This document shows positions 10,067-22,063 of a DNA stretch of 64,000 nucleotides, piece after piece. Origin of the DNA: Oceaniglobus indicus (GTDB lineage Bacteria; Pseudomonadota; Alphaproteobacteria; Rhodobacterales; Rhodobacteraceae). A program made the position numbers and the translations under genes. The notes under the pieces are model-generated. The model ran no database searches. It had not been told where the DNA came from and saw only the letters and a program-made list of their open reading frames with translations. The stretch covers positions 1 to 64,000 of the forward strand of contig NZ_NMZM01000001.1 in the NCBI RefSeq assembly GCF_002751875.1, written 5' to 3'. Positions within the stretch are counted from its first letter, which is position 1. The number at the start of each line of letters is the position of its first letter.

Positions 10067-10090
10067 CGTTGTCACTCGGGGTCGGAACCC

Positions 10091-11305
10091 TCAGGCGGCC
10101 AGCGCCTTGTTCAGGTTCTCGTCGACCTTCTCAAGGAAGCCTTCGGTCGTCAGCCACTGCTGATCGGGTCCGACGAGAAGCGCCAGATCCTTGGTCATGA
10201 AGCCGGATTCCACCGTATCGACCACGACCTTTTCCAGCGTCTCGGCAAAGGTCATCAGGGCGGCGTTGTCGTCCAGCTTGGCACGGTGGCGCAGACCGCC
10301 GGTCCAGGCAAAGATCGACGCGATCGAGTTGGTCGAGGTCGCCTCGCCCTTCTGGTGCTGACGATAGTGGCGCGTGACGGTGCCGTGGGCGGCTTCGGCC
10401 TCGACGATCTTGCCGTCGGGCGTCATCAGCTGCGACGTCATCAGGCCCAGCGATCCGAAGCCCTGCGCAACGGTGTCCGACTGCACGTCGCCGTCATAGT
10501 TCTTGCAGGCCCAGACATAACCGCCCGACCATTTCATCGCCGAGGCGACCATGTCGTCGATCAGACGGTGTTCATAGGTCAGGCCGGCTTCCTTGAACTT
10601 GTCGGCGAATTCCTCGTCGAACACCTTCTGGAACAGGATCATGAACTGGCCGTCATAGTTCTTGAGGATCGTGTTCTTGGTCGACAGGTAAACCGGATAG
10701 TTGCGCTTGAGGCCATAGTTGAACGAGGCGCGCGCGAAATCCTTGATCGATTCGTCAAGGTTGTACATCGCCATGTAAACGCCCGAGGACGGCGCCTTGA
10801 ACACTTCCTCTTCCATCACGGTGCCGTCTTCGCCGACGAATTTCATCGTCAGGGTGCCGGGTCCAGGGAACTTCATGTCGGTGGCGCGGTATTGGTCGCC
10901 GTATGCGTGACGGCCGATGATGATCGGCTCGGTCCAGCCGGGGACAAGGCGCGGCACGTTGGAACAGATGATCGGCTCGCGGAACACGACGCCGCCCAGA
11001 ATGTTGCGGATCGTGCCGTTGGGCGAACGCCACATCTTCTTCAGGCCGAATTCCTCGACCCGGCCCTCGTCGGGGGTGATGGTGGCGCATTTGACGCCGA
11101 CGCCATATTTCTTGATCGCTTCGGCCGCGTCGATGGTGATCTGGTCATCCGTCTCGTCACGCGACTGGATGCTCAGGTCGTAATACTTCAGATCGATGTC
11201 CAGATAGGGCAGGATCAGCTTCTGCTTGATGAAATCCCAGATGATGCGGGTCATCTCATCGCCGTCCAGCTCGACGACGGGGTTTTCGACTTTGATTTTC
11301 GACAT
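10091..11305 (-). CDS. icd: NADP-dependent isocitrate dehydrogenase (dimeric, eukaryote-like type)
   Basis: Isocitrate dehydrogenase, 404 residues, oxidatively decarboxylating isocitrate to 2-oxoglutarate in the TCA cycle. It has the sequence style of mitochondrial/cytosolic eukaryotic IDH and its alphaproteobacterial relatives: N-terminus [20 protein letters not shown], substrate-phosphate loop KSPNGT-like [14 protein letters not shown], metal-binding [29 protein letters not shown], and cofactor region [12 protein letters not shown]. The ATG at 11305 has GAGG upstream; the in-frame extension beyond it has no support. Divergent from rplU and followed by its own terminator. Confidence 0.97.
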   Translation of the reverse strand: MSKIKVENPVVELDGDEMTRIIWDFIKQKLILPYLDIDLKYYDLSIQSRDETDDQITIDAAEAIKKYGVGVKCATITPDEGRVEEFGLKKMWRSPNGTIRNILGGVVFREPIICSNVPRLVPGWTEPIIIGRHAYGDQYRATDMKFPGPGTLTMKFVGEDGTVMEEEVFKAPSSGVYMAMYNLDESIKDFARASFNYGLKRNYPVYLSTKNTILKNYDGQFMILFQKVFDEEFADKFKEAGLTYEHRLIDDMVASAMKWSGGYVWACKNYDGDVQSDTVAQGFGSLGLMTSQLMTPDGKIVEAEAAHGTVTRHYRQHQKGEATSTNSIASIFAWTGGLRHRAKLDDNAALMTFAETLEKVVVDTVESGFMTKDLALLVGPDQQWLTTEGFLEKVDENLNKALAA

Positions 11306-11424
11306 TGTGGCCTCTGCGATTTGTTGCACTTGGCGCGCGGTGTAGCGTAATCGTGGCGCCGTGGGAAGTGTATGCAATGGTATGCCGATCACGGTTCGGC
11401 GCATGAAAACATCGGTGCGCGACC

Positions 11425-11453
11425 TTGACTTGCGGCACGATCCGACGGATAAG
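11425..11453 (+). promoter_or_regulatory. sigma-70-like promoter of rplU-rpmA
   Basis: TTGACT (11425-11430), a 17-bp spacer, GATAAG (11448-11453). This is a good consensus match and predicts a leader of about 140 nt before rplU. Confidence 0.6.
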
Positions 11454-11526
11454 CCGCGCTCTGGCACGGGAGTCTCCGTGCGGATTGCAAGCAACGCAGC
11501 CCGCCAAGGGCGCGCTGTCCGAGGCA

Positions 11527-11544
11527 GGCCCGAACCATCGGGCC
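11527..11544 (+). promoter_or_regulatory. hairpin in the rplU leader
   Basis: GGCCCGA-ACCA-TCGGGCC forms a 7-bp stem in the 5' leader of rplU. A smaller CCCGG-CA-CCGGG hairpin lies just downstream. It could be a site for feedback control by a ribosomal protein; this is inference from position and structure only. Confidence 0.35.
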
Positions 11545-11598
11545 ACGAAACACCCGGCACCGGGGGCCACAGGACGCGGAGAGAAAAAGGAAGATCCG

Positions 11599-12336
11599 AT
11601 GTTCGCGGTTATGAAAACCGGCGGCAAGCAATACAAGGTTCAGAGCGGCGATGTGCTGCGCCTGGAACGTCTTGCGGCCGAAGCCGGTGAAAAGATCCAG
11701 TTCAACGAAATCCTGATGGTCGGCGATACCGTCGGCACCCCCTTCGTCGAAGGTGCGGGTGTCCAGGCCGAAGTGATCGACCAGATCAAGGGCGAGAAGC
11801 TGATCCACTACGTCAAGCGTCGCCGCAAGCACAGCTCGCAGCGCACCAAGGGGCATCGCCAGAAGCTGACGCTGGTCCGCATCGGCGACATCCTCGAATC
11901 GGGTGCCGGCGATACGGGCGTCAAGGCCGCCATCGGCACCGGATCCCTGTCGGCCGCGGCGCTGGCCGCCATGGCCCCGGCCAGCAACAAGCCCGCCAAG
12001 CCCGAGCAGGATCGCACCGCCAAACCGGCGAAGGCGAAAGCCGCCAAGACCAGCAAGGCCAAGGCACCCGCCGCCGCCGAGGGTGAAGGCAGCAAGCCCG
12101 CCAACCTGCTGAGCGAAGCGCGCGACGGCAAGGCCGACGATCTGAAGAAGATCTCGGGCGTCGGTCCCAAGCTGGAAAGCCTGCTGCACGAAAACGGCGT
12201 GTTCCACTTCGACCAGATCGTCGAATGGACCGCCGAAGAAATCGCCTTCATGGACGAACAGCTGTCGTTCAAGGGCCGTATCGCACGCGATGACTGGCAG
12301 TCGCAGGCTGCCGAATTCGCCGCTGAAAAGGAGTAA
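11599..12336 (+). CDS. rplU: 50S ribosomal protein L21 with C-terminal helix-hairpin-helix extension
   Basis: L21, 245 residues, against about 100 for the canonical protein. Residues 1-103 are the ribosomal domain ([14 protein letters not shown] start, [16 protein letters not shown] rRNA-binding segment). A low-complexity Ala/Lys/Pro linker (about 104-170) then leads to a helix-hairpin-helix-like domain (about 180-245) with the turn [12 protein letters not shown]. Such a tail resembles DNA- or RNA-binding HhH domains and is known on L21 in some alphaproteobacteria; its function is unclear. The ATG at 11599 has AGGA 8 bp upstream. It runs into rpmA after 6 bp; the rpmA Shine-Dalgarno overlaps the L21 stop. 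Confidence 0.93.
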   Translation: MFAVMKTGGKQYKVQSGDVLRLERLAAEAGEKIQFNEILMVGDTVGTPFVEGAGVQAEVIDQIKGEKLIHYVKRRRKHSSQRTKGHRQKLTLVRIGDILESGAGDTGVKAAIGTGSLSAAALAAMAPASNKPAKPEQDRTAKPAKAKAAKTSKAKAPAAAEGEGSKPANLLSEARDGKADDLKKISGVGPKLESLLHENGVFHFDQIVEWTAEEIAFMDEQLSFKGRIARDDWQSQAAEFAAEKE

Positions 12337-12342
12337 CACCCC

Positions 12343-12612
12343 ATGGCACACAAAAAAGCAGGCGGTTCCTCGCGCAACGGTCGCGACTCTGCGGGCCGGC
12401 GCCTTGGCGTCAAGAAGTTCGGCGGCGAAGCCGTCATTCCCGGCAACATCCTCGTGCGTCAGCGCGGCACCAAGTGGTGGCCGGGCGAAGGCGTGGGTCT
12501 GGGCCGCGATCACACGATCTTTGCCACCGTCGAAGGTCAGGTCACCTTCCACAAGGGGCTGAAGCGGCGCACCTTCGTATCGGTGCTGCCCACGGCCGAG
12601 GCCGCCGAGTAA
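12343..12612 (+). CDS. rpmA: 50S ribosomal protein L27
   Basis: L27, 89 residues, normal length. The protein reaches the peptidyl-transferase centre with its N-terminal tail. The typical start [16 protein letters not shown] and the [16 protein letters not shown] core are present. There is no cleavable Firmicutes-type N-terminal extension. GGAG precedes the ATG by 9 bp and overlaps the rplU stop, so the two are coupled. A clear terminator follows 26 bp after the stop. Confidence 0.98.
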   Translation: MAHKKAGGSSRNGRDSAGRRLGVKKFGGEAVIPGNILVRQRGTKWWPGEGVGLGRDHTIFATVEGQVTFHKGLKRRTFVSVLPTAEAAE

Positions 12613-12638
12613 GCCGACCTTCACGAGGTCACGCTTCA

Positions 12639-12668
12639 GGGAGCCGGCACATCGCCGGTTCCCTTTTT
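12639..12668 (+). terminator. rho-independent terminator after rpmA
   Basis: GGGAGCCGGC-ACATC-GCCGGTTCCC followed by TTTTT: a 10-bp stem with one G-T pair and a U tract. The following 12669-12942 stretch before the GNAT gene shows no convincing ORF or promoter. Confidence 0.9.
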
Positions 12669-12942
12669 GCATTCCCGCCAAAGGGCTTGCCTTTGTGGCC
12701 GGACCTGCTTTGTTCATGGCGGGATTGATGCGCAATCTCTGGTTGGCAGTTCTTGCAAGCGTTTGCCAACGTCCCCATCTCAAAGGGGAAATGCAGGAAT
12801 TTGAGGCAGTCCGGTCCGCGCCTTGGGAGGGGCCATCGCCGCACAGTGCGGCGTCGATGCGAATCGGACGAATTGACAGGTTGGACCGTTGCGGCGCCGG
12901 CGATTGCAGGCGTCGAAGTTTGGTAATGTTGGGAGGTAGATC

Positions 12943-13482
12943 ATGAAGATGGATAGGGTGATAGAGCAGCCGACGTTCAAGACCGAGCGTCTGGTGGTGC
13001 GTCCGCTGGTCAAATCCGATGCGGGACTGATCGCGATGCACACCTCAGATCCGCGCGTTGCCGCTGCGACCCGCTCCATCGCGCACCCCCTGCCGCCCGG
13101 TGCGACCGAGGCTTTCGTTGCCCGCGCCCAGAGTCCCGACCGGACCGAAGATCACTGGGTTCTCGACGGCAGCGGCGCGAACCTGCCGGAAGTCCTCGGC
13201 ATTCTCAGCCTCGAGCGGATGGACCGCGACCAATCCGAGATCAAATACTGGATCGCCCCCGCCTTCTGGAATACGGGTCTTGCCTCGGAAGCCGTGCAGG
13301 CAATGGTCGCATTGAACCCGCAAAACGCGAAAACGCTGTTCGGCAGCGTGTTCCAGGACAATCCGGCTTCGGCGCGTGTGCTGACGAACGCGGGGTTCAC
13401 CTATCTTGGCGATGCCGAAGCCTATTGCGTCGGGCGTGCGGCGACGGTGCCGACCTGGACCTACACGATGAAACTGGCCTGA
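12943..13482 (+). CDS. GNAT-family N-acetyltransferase (RimJ/RimL type)
   Basis: Single-domain GNAT acetyltransferase, 179 residues, of the RimJ/RimL-like group (N-terminus FKTERLVVRPLVKSDAGLI). The acetyl-CoA pyrophosphate loop region is degenerate but recognisable (YWIAPAFWNTGLASEAVQAM), and the C-terminal FQDNPASARVLTNAGF is a family hallmark. Substrate is unknown. GGGAGGT precedes the ATG by 5-6 bp. A GNAT pair between rpmA and obgE is a recurrent arrangement in Rhodobacteraceae. The next gene starts 3 bp later, so the two are probably co-translated. Confidence 0.88.
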   Translation: MKMDRVIEQPTFKTERLVVRPLVKSDAGLIAMHTSDPRVAAATRSIAHPLPPGATEAFVARAQSPDRTEDHWVLDGSGANLPEVLGILSLERMDRDQSEIKYWIAPAFWNTGLASEAVQAMVALNPQNAKTLFGSVFQDNPASARVLTNAGFTYLGDAEAYCVGRAATVPTWTYTMKLA

Positions 13483-13485
13483 ACG

Positions 13486-16599
<3,114 letters not shown>

Positions 16600-16657
16600 C
16601 ACCCGGCTTTTTCTTGCTATAAGTACTCAATCCCAAGACCTCCACGAGGACAGACCG

Positions 16658-17923
16658 ATGAAAGACCTGAGCGATATCGCGGCAGTGATGGCCGACATCG
16701 GCGCACGGGCGCGGCGGGCCGCAGGTGAACTCGCCGTTGCAACGGGCACGCGCAAGGCCGACGCGCTGAACGCGGCCGCCAGCGCGATCGACGAAGACAC
16801 CGATGCCATCCTCGCCGCGAACGCCCGGGATCTCGCCGCCGCCCGCAAGAAGGGCCTCGCCGGCGCCATGCTCGATCGGCTGACTCTCGATCCTGAACGC
16901 GTCAGGGCGATTGCCGGCGGTCTGCGCGCCGTTGCGGCGCAGGATGATCCAGTGTTCAAGGTTCTGGCCGACTGGCAACAACCCAACGGGCTGTCGATTC
17001 AGCGGGTGCGCACGCCCCTGGGCGTGATCGGCGTGATCTATGAAAGCCGCCCGAACGTGACCGCCGATGCCGGCGCGTTGTGCCTGAAGGCGGGCAATGC
17101 GGTGATCCTTCGCGGCGGCTCCGAAAGCGCGGCGTCGTCGCGTGCCATTCACGCCTGCCTGTTGCGGGGTCTGGACGCCGCAGGTTTGCCGCGCGACGCC
17201 ATTCAACTGGTGCCGACGACCGACCGCGCCGCGGTGTCCGAGATGCTGGGCATGTCGGGCATCATCGACGTGATCGTGCCACGCGGCGGCAAAAGCCTGG
17301 TTGCCCTGGTGCAGGAGCAGGCCCGCGTCCCGGTCTTCGCCCATCTCGAGGGCATCGTGCACATCTATATCGACAAGGAGGCCGATGCGGAAACCGCCTT
17401 GCGTGTGGTGATGAACGCCAAGACCCGGCGCACCGGCATCTGTGGTGCCGCCGAATGCCTGCTGATCCATCGCGATATCGCCGACACCATCGGTCGGGCC
17501 GTCCTTCGCGCGCTGATCGAGGCGGGCGTCGAAGTGCGCGCCGATGCCACCCTTGCGACGTGTCCCGGCACCATCCCGGCGACCCCACGGGACTGGGGCC
17601 AGGAATTTCTCGACATGGTGATCGCGGCCCGCACCGTTGCAAACCTGGACGAGGCGATTTCGCATATCCGCGAATTCGGATCGAACCACACCGATTGCAT
17701 CCTGACCGAGGACGAAACCGCGGTGGCCGAATTCTTCTCGCGGCTCGATTCGGCGATCCTGATGCACAACGCCTCGACCCAGTTCGCCGATGGTGGTGAA
17801 TTCGGCATGGGCGCCGAAATCGGCATTGCCACGGGCAAGATGCACGCGCGCGGCCCGGTCGGCGCCGAGCAATTGACCAGCTTCAAATACCTCGTGCGGG
17901 GCAAGGGCGCCGTCAGAACGTGA
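16658..17923 (+). CDS. proA: gamma-glutamyl phosphate reductase
   Basis: Glutamate-5-semialdehyde dehydrogenase, 421 residues, using NADPH to reduce the unstable ProB product. The aldehyde-dehydrogenase fold shows [26 protein letters not shown] and the catalytic cysteine in [14 protein letters not shown]. The ATG at 16658 is preceded by GAGGA. The short gap after proB holds a TATAAG-like element (around 16618-16623) without a convincing -35 box, so a separate promoter is only possible. The 3' end overlaps the end of convergent chpT by 11 bp. Confidence 0.96.
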   Translation: MKDLSDIAAVMADIGARARRAAGELAVATGTRKADALNAAASAIDEDTDAILAANARDLAAARKKGLAGAMLDRLTLDPERVRAIAGGLRAVAAQDDPVFKVLADWQQPNGLSIQRVRTPLGVIGVIYESRPNVTADAGALCLKAGNAVILRGGSESAASSRAIHACLLRGLDAAGLPRDAIQLVPTTDRAAVSEMLGMSGIIDVIVPRGGKSLVALVQEQARVPVFAHLEGIVHIYIDKEADAETALRVVMNAKTRRTGICGAAECLLIHRDIADTIGRAVLRALIEAGVEVRADATLATCPGTIPATPRDWGQEFLDMVIAARTVANLDEAISHIREFGSNHTDCILTEDETAVAEFFSRLDSAILMHNASTQFADGGEFGMGAEIGIATGKMHARGPVGAEQLTSFKYLVRGKGAVRT

Positions 17924-18512
17924 GGGTGATCCGGCCGTCCGCGATGTCGACCGTCACGCGGCGCCCGATTTCGCTCGCGCAGCGCCCCGCCAGCGGGAAA
18001 TGCACCTCGGAGGCTTCGATTTCGGCCGTCTCGGCCCCGCCGTCGAACTGGTCCCAGAGCGTGTCGAGCGATTTCAGACGCTCGGCGGTGCCCGTCATGA
18101 CGAACCCCGCGTCCTCGCGCGTGATGTCGACCGAACCGCCCCAGGGCATCGCCGTCTCGAGGCACTGGATCAGGAGGAACGCCAGCTTGACCTCGCTGCG
18201 TGCGATGTCGCCCTGCACCCGCCACGAAATTGTCGATCGTCCGCCCGCCGACAGGCCCGCAAGGATCGATGCGATTTCGCCCCCGTCGGCGCATTGGTCG
18301 GACCGCGCGACGCCGAAGGCGACCCGGAAGAACCGGATCCGGGCGTTGGCATTGTCGACGCTTTCACTGATCAGGGCCAGTTCCGGCCCCTCGACCACGC
18401 CGGCCATCGCCAACAGTTCCATGCCGTTCGATATGGCACCCAGCGGGCTGATCAGGTCGTGGCAGATCCGCGAGCCAAGCAGCGAGTCGAGATCGGGGCC
18501 GGTGCGGTTCAC
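17913..18512 (-). CDS. chpT: ChpT histidine phosphotransferase
   Basis: Histidine phosphotransferase of the CckA-ChpT-CtrA/CpdR relay, 199 residues. The DHp-like helix carries the phospho-acceptor histidine in [21 protein letters not shown], followed by a degenerate, kinase-like ATPase fold without functional ATP-binding boxes, as expected for ChpT. The start is set at GTG 18512, because longer in-frame starts run into the divergent DUF3553 gene and the family length is about 200. No clear Shine-Dalgarno is visible, so the start is uncertain. Its presumed donor, cckA, is at the left edge of the window. Confidence 0.88.
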   Translation of the reverse strand: MNRTGPDLDSLLGSRICHDLISPLGAISNGMELLAMAGVVEGPELALISESVDNANARIRFFRVAFGVARSDQCADGGEIASILAGLSAGGRSTISWRVQGDIARSEVKLAFLLIQCLETAMPWGGSVDITREDAGFVMTGTAERLKSLDTLWDQFDGGAETAEIEASEVHFPLAGRCASEIGRRVTVDIADGRITLTF

Positions 18513-18551
18513 GTGCCGCGACCGCGGATCGGGCACCGCATGGGGCGACGC

Positions 18552-18725
18552 ATGAGTGCGCTGCTGCAGCCGGGCATGTTGGTGCGCCATCCGCAACGCC
18601 CGGATTGGGGCGTTGGACAGGTGCAGTCGAGTATCGGCACTAAGGTTACGGTCATGTTCCCGCATTCCGGCAAGGTGGTCATCGACAGCACGCGCGTGGA
18701 TCTTGAGCCTGTTTTCGACACCTGA
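18552..18725 (+). CDS. DUF3553 small protein
   Basis: 57-residue protein with a compact beta-rich sequence (LVRHPQRPDWGVGQVQSSIG, then KVTVMFPHSGKVVIDSTRVDLE). It matches the small DUF3553 family found in Rhodobacteraceae; the pattern resembles the SH3-like CarD/UvrD-tail type fold. Function unknown. It is divergent from chpT, with only ~40 bp between the chosen starts. An ATG at this position and a normal family length support the start. Confidence 0.8.
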   Translation: MSALLQPGMLVRHPQRPDWGVGQVQSSIGTKVTVMFPHSGKVVIDSTRVDLEPVFDT

Positions 18726-18898
18726 TCGCGGCGCGCACCGTTCTGGTTGCATTGCATCGTTGATATTCGACCTTTGGTTAACAAAACCTCAACGCTGGGT
18801 GACATCGGGTCAAGAATTTTCTCGCTGGCGTCTGTTGCCAGCCGCGGCGTCGCTGCCTACACACGCCGCAGCGTCACCAGACCGCCGGAGGTTCCGCG

Positions 18899-19675
18899 AT
18901 GTGCGCCACCGCACCCGCCTTTCAGCTGCGACTGGCCACCGATCCCCGGGACAGGGCCGCGGCCCATCGTTTGCGCTACGAGGTGTTCGTGGCCGAATTG
19001 GGCGGCGACGGCCCGTTGGTCGATCATGAAGCCCGGCGCGAGGTGGATCGCTTCGATGCGTTTTTCGACCATCTGATCCTTGTCGATCCGGCCCGCGATG
19101 CGGCGCGCCTGGATCACGTGGTCGGCGTCTACCGCGTCATGACACCCGAAGGCGCGGCGCGTGCCGGACAGTATTATACCGAGGATGAATACGATATTTC
19201 GGTTCTGCGGCAAAGTGGGCGACGCCTGCTTGAACTGGGGCGGTCCTGTCTGCATCCGCAGTATCGCGGCGGCACGGCGATGATGCATCTGTGGTCGGGT
19301 CTCGCCGACTATGCGACCCGACAGGGGGCCGAGATCCTGTTTGGGGTCGCATCGTTCCATGGCACGGATATCGCGCGGCTTGGCCCGTCGCTGTCGGTGC
19401 TGCATCATCGGCATCTGGCACCGCCCGCGCTGCGCGTGCGGGCAAGGTCCGACAGCTTTCAGGCCATGGACCTGATCGCCGAATCCGATCTGGACCGCAC
19501 CACCGCCATGCGCGGGGTTCCCGCCCTGATCAAGGGATATCTGCGGCTGGGCGGCTTCGTGGGCGAGGGCGCCTATGTCGATCACGCGTTCAACACGACC
19601 GACATCTGCCTGGTCATGGACACGGCGCGGATGAACCTGCGCCAAAGTGCGATCTATACACGGGCGCGGGCATGA
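18899..19675 (+). CDS. olsB: ornithine-acyl-ACP N-acyltransferase OlsB
   Basis: 258-residue GNAT-fold acyltransferase of the OlsB type, which attaches a 3-hydroxy fatty acid from ACP to the alpha-amino group of ornithine to make lyso-ornithine lipid. The N-terminal half has FQLRLATDPRDRAAAHRLRYEVFV, DHVVGVYRVM and ELGRSCLHPQYRGG, and the C-terminal half shows LIKGYLRLGGFVGEGAYVDHAFNTTDICLVMD, the characteristic end of the family. GGAGG precedes the ATG. The stop overlaps the olsA start (ATGA), so the pair is an operon. The region 18726-18898 upstream is relatively AT-rich and probably holds the promoter. Confidence 0.93.
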   Translation: MCATAPAFQLRLATDPRDRAAAHRLRYEVFVAELGGDGPLVDHEARREVDRFDAFFDHLILVDPARDAARLDHVVGVYRVMTPEGAARAGQYYTEDEYDISVLRQSGRRLLELGRSCLHPQYRGGTAMMHLWSGLADYATRQGAEILFGVASFHGTDIARLGPSLSVLHHRHLAPPALRVRARSDSFQAMDLIAESDLDRTTAMRGVPALIKGYLRLGGFVGEGAYVDHAFNTTDICLVMDTARMNLRQSAIYTRARA

Positions 19676-20517
19676 GCGCGCCTTGGCAGGAACGCGATAC
19701 ACCGCCGCCCGCGGCACCGCTCGGCGTCCGGGGATGGATCCGAGTCGCGGCGCGGGGCGCGACCATGGCGGCGCTGGTGTTCGGTGGGCTTGGCGTGCTT
19801 CTGCTGGTGCGCATGTTCGAACGGCCGCTGTGCGGTATGCGCCGGCCCGTGACCCCCGCGATCACCCAGGGCGTATGTCGCGGCGCGCTGAAGATCCTCG
19901 GGCTGCGGCTCCGCCGCCGCGGCACGCCCATGCGTCACGCCGGAGCTGTCGTTGCCAACCATGCGTCATGGCTGGACATTTTCGTTCTCAACGCGCTGGA
20001 CCGGGTTTATTTCGTCGCTAAGTCCGAGGTTGCGGCCTGGCCGGGGATCGGCTGGCTCGCCCGCGCGACCGGCACGGTCTTCATTCGCCGGGATCCGCGC
20101 GAGGCCGCGCGCCAGCGGGAGATCTTCCTCGACCGTCTGTCGGCCGGCCATCGCCTGCTGTTCTTTCCCGAAGGCACATCCACCGACGGAACCTGTGTGT
20201 TGCCTTTCAAATCAACGCTTTTCGGCGCATTCTTCTCAGATCACATCAACGTTCCACTGCATATTCAACCGGTCACGGTTGTCTATCAAGCACCGTCCGG
20301 CCTTGCGCCGACGTTCTATGGATGGTGGGGCGACATGGATTTTGCCAGCCATCTGGTTCGCATGCTGGCCGCGCCGCACCACGGAGCGGTCGACGTGGTC
20401 TTTGGCGAACCTCGGCCGGTGGCAGCCTTCGCGTCGCGCAAGGCGCTTGCTCAGGATCTTGAAGCAGCGGTTCGATCAGAGATGGAAGTTATTTTTCACC
20501 AACGGCTTGCGCGATGA
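19672..20517 (+). CDS. olsA: lyso-ornithine lipid O-acyltransferase OlsA
   Basis: 281-residue PlsC-family acyltransferase. One membrane anchor (about residues 30-50) precedes the HX4D motif NHASWLD and the FPEGTSTDG motif. Adjacent to olsB with a 4-bp overlap, it most likely adds the ester-linked second acyl chain of ornithine lipid rather than acting in general phosphatidic acid synthesis. Residual activity on lysophosphatidic acid is known for some members. Its 3' end overlaps the convergent ThiE-like gene by 29 bp. Confidence 0.9.
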   Translation: MSAPWQERDTPPPAAPLGVRGWIRVAARGATMAALVFGGLGVLLLVRMFERPLCGMRRPVTPAITQGVCRGALKILGLRLRRRGTPMRHAGAVVANHASWLDIFVLNALDRVYFVAKSEVAAWPGIGWLARATGTVFIRRDPREAARQREIFLDRLSAGHRLLFFPEGTSTDGTCVLPFKSTLFGAFFSDHINVPLHIQPVTVVYQAPSGLAPTFYGWWGDMDFASHLVRMLAAPHHGAVDVVFGEPRPVAAFASRKALAQDLEAAVRSEMEVIFHQRLAR

Positions 20518-21127
20518 TCCTGATGTAATCCGCAAGGCTGGCGGCAGGATCGTCAGTGCGCCAGATCTCATCGCCGATACCGAAGAAATCGGTGATCGGC
20601 GCCAACTGGGCCAAGCTGTCGGGGCTCAGCGCACCTTCCGCCACGACAGGCAGTTCGATCATCTCGGACCACCAGGCGAACAGGTCGGGTTCCGCTTGGG
20701 ATCCGTCGCCAAGGGGGGTGGCGCCGACCGGGCCGAAGCTGACGTAATCGGCCCCGGCCTCGCCTGCGTTCATGCCGTCATGGCGCGATGTGCCGCAATG
20801 GGCGCCGATGATGGCGTCACTGCCCAGATCCTTGCGCACCTTGCGCACGTTGCGCGCGCCGTCGACCAGGTGCACACCATCCAGTCCCAGCCGCTCGACC
20901 AGCAGGACGTGATCTTGGATCACCAGCGGCACGTCGCGCGCATGGGCCACCTCACGCAGCGCATCGGCGGTGCGTGCGATCCGGTCATCGTCGCGCGTCG
21001 CGAGATGCAGCCGCACACAGGCCACGTCCGCCCCGTCCAGCACCCTGGCCAGCGTATCGGGAAAGGTCGAAAGCGTGATTTCGGGCGGCGTGATGAGATA
21101 GATCTGGGGCTGGTCGGGGTCGTCCAT
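20489..21127 (-). CDS. ThiE/TenI-like TIM-barrel protein lacking the usual catalytic signature
   Basis: 212-residue protein with the thiamine-phosphate-synthase fold (IYLITPP start; VIQDHVLLVERLGLDGVHL; GAHCGTSRHDGMNAGEAGADYVSFGP). Compared with catalytic ThiE, the GQED, ND, TxTK and IGGI-type substrate motifs are replaced. A thiamine phosphate synthase activity is therefore doubtful, and a TenI-like or unknown role is as likely. An ATG at 21133 abuts GAGG; the ATG at 21127 has 6-bp spacing and is preferred. It overlaps olsA tail to tail and has no thiamine genes nearby. Confidence 0.7.
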   Translation of the reverse strand: MDDPDQPQIYLITPPEITLSTFPDTLARVLDGADVACVRLHLATRDDDRIARTADALREVAHARDVPLVIQDHVLLVERLGLDGVHLVDGARNVRKVRKDLGSDAIIGAHCGTSRHDGMNAGEAGADYVSFGPVGATPLGDGSQAEPDLFAWWSEMIELPVVAEGALSPDSLAQLAPITDFFGIGDEIWRTDDPAASLADYIRIIAQAVGEK

Positions 21128-21248
21128 GGGCATCCTCGTGTCGTTGTGCCCCCTATAGCGGGCTTCGCATCGATTGACCATTGCCGACGCGACCCTTGAA
21201 CCCGCGCGCGGTGCGCCGTATCACGCAGGCCCGCGCAGCGAGGACAGG

Positions 21249-21998
21249 ATGCAGATCACACCCCCCGCCGAACCCGCCTTTGTGCTGGTCAATCCCCAGA
21301 TGGGCGAGAATATCGGGGCCGCGGCCCGCGCGATGTTCAATTTCGGCCTCACTCGGATGCGGCTGGTCGCGCCGCGCGACGGCTGGCCCAATCCGCGCGC
21401 CAATGCCCTGGCCAGCGGCGCCGGAAGGATCCTGGACGCGGCGACATTGCACGCCACCACGGCCGAGGCCCTGGCCGATTGCACCTTCACCTTTGCCACC
21501 ACGGCCCGGCGCCGCGACCTCGCCACACCGGTGTTCACGCCCGAGGCGGCGATGCGCCATGCCGCGGAATTGATGTCGAACGGCGGCCGGGTGGCCGTGT
21601 TGTTCGGGCCCGAACGGGCAGGGCTGGAGAATGCCGACATCGTGCGCGCCAACGCGCTGATCTCGGTGCCGGTGAATCCCGAGTTTCCGTCGCTCAACCT
21701 GGCGCAATGCGTTCTGTTGACGGCCTATGAGTGGCGCCGCCTGTCCGATGCGACCCCGCCCGTTGCCAGGGGCGCCACCCGCGAGGCGCCTGCCACGGCG
21801 GTCGAGATCGAAAAGCTGGCCGATCATTACGAGGCCCGGCTGGACGAGGCCGGATTCTTCTTTCCCGCGCACAAGGCCGGATCGATGAAACTGACGTTGC
21901 GCAATCTCTGGTCGCAGCTGTCGCTCAGCCAGGCGGATGTGCGGATCTTTCACGGTGTGTTGCGGCAACTGGTGCGGCACCGGGACCAATTGAAGTAG
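21249..21998 (+). CDS. trmJ: TrmJ-type tRNA 2'-O-methyltransferase
   Basis: SPOUT-class methyltransferase, 249 residues, of the TrmJ group that methylates ribose of nucleotide 32 in tRNA. Motifs: NPQMGENIGAAARAMFNFGL near the N-terminus, VLFGPERAGLENADI, and the knot region VPVNPEFPSLNLAQCVLLTAYEW, followed by the C-terminal helical extension of TrmJ. The ATG at 21249 has GAGGA upstream. The sequence GCGAGGACAGGATG around this start recurs exactly at the ctaA start, 815 bp downstream. Position-32 specificity is inferred from family membership. Confidence 0.9.
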   Translation: MQITPPAEPAFVLVNPQMGENIGAAARAMFNFGLTRMRLVAPRDGWPNPRANALASGAGRILDAATLHATTAEALADCTFTFATTARRRDLATPVFTPEAAMRHAAELMSNGGRVAVLFGPERAGLENADIVRANALISVPVNPEFPSLNLAQCVLLTAYEWRRLSDATPPVARGATREAPATAVEIEKLADHYEARLDEAGFFFPAHKAGSMKLTLRNLWSQLSLSQADVRIFHGVLRQLVRHRDQLK

Positions 21999-22063
21999 GC
22001 GGCGGGACGGTCTTGAAGGGGCGCGGGGGCTGCCATACCCTCGATACGACAAGCGAGGACAGG

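Noticed and set aside
8978-10075. In-frame upstream extension of the mscS reading frame
   Set aside because: It runs through the SMR and YitT genes in another frame of the same strand; a strong GGGGGAGG site and the family N-terminus put the mscS start at 8977.
9944-11350. 468-codon plus-strand frame over icd
   Set aside because: Pure antisense shadow of icd with no recognisable domain.
12695-12946. 83-codon ORF between rpmA and the GNAT gene
   Set aside because: No ribosome site, starts inside the region after the terminator and has no recognisable features.
11389-13041. 550-codon minus-strand frame over rplU-rpmA
   Set aside because: Antisense to two ribosomal protein genes and a terminator; low-complexity sequence only.
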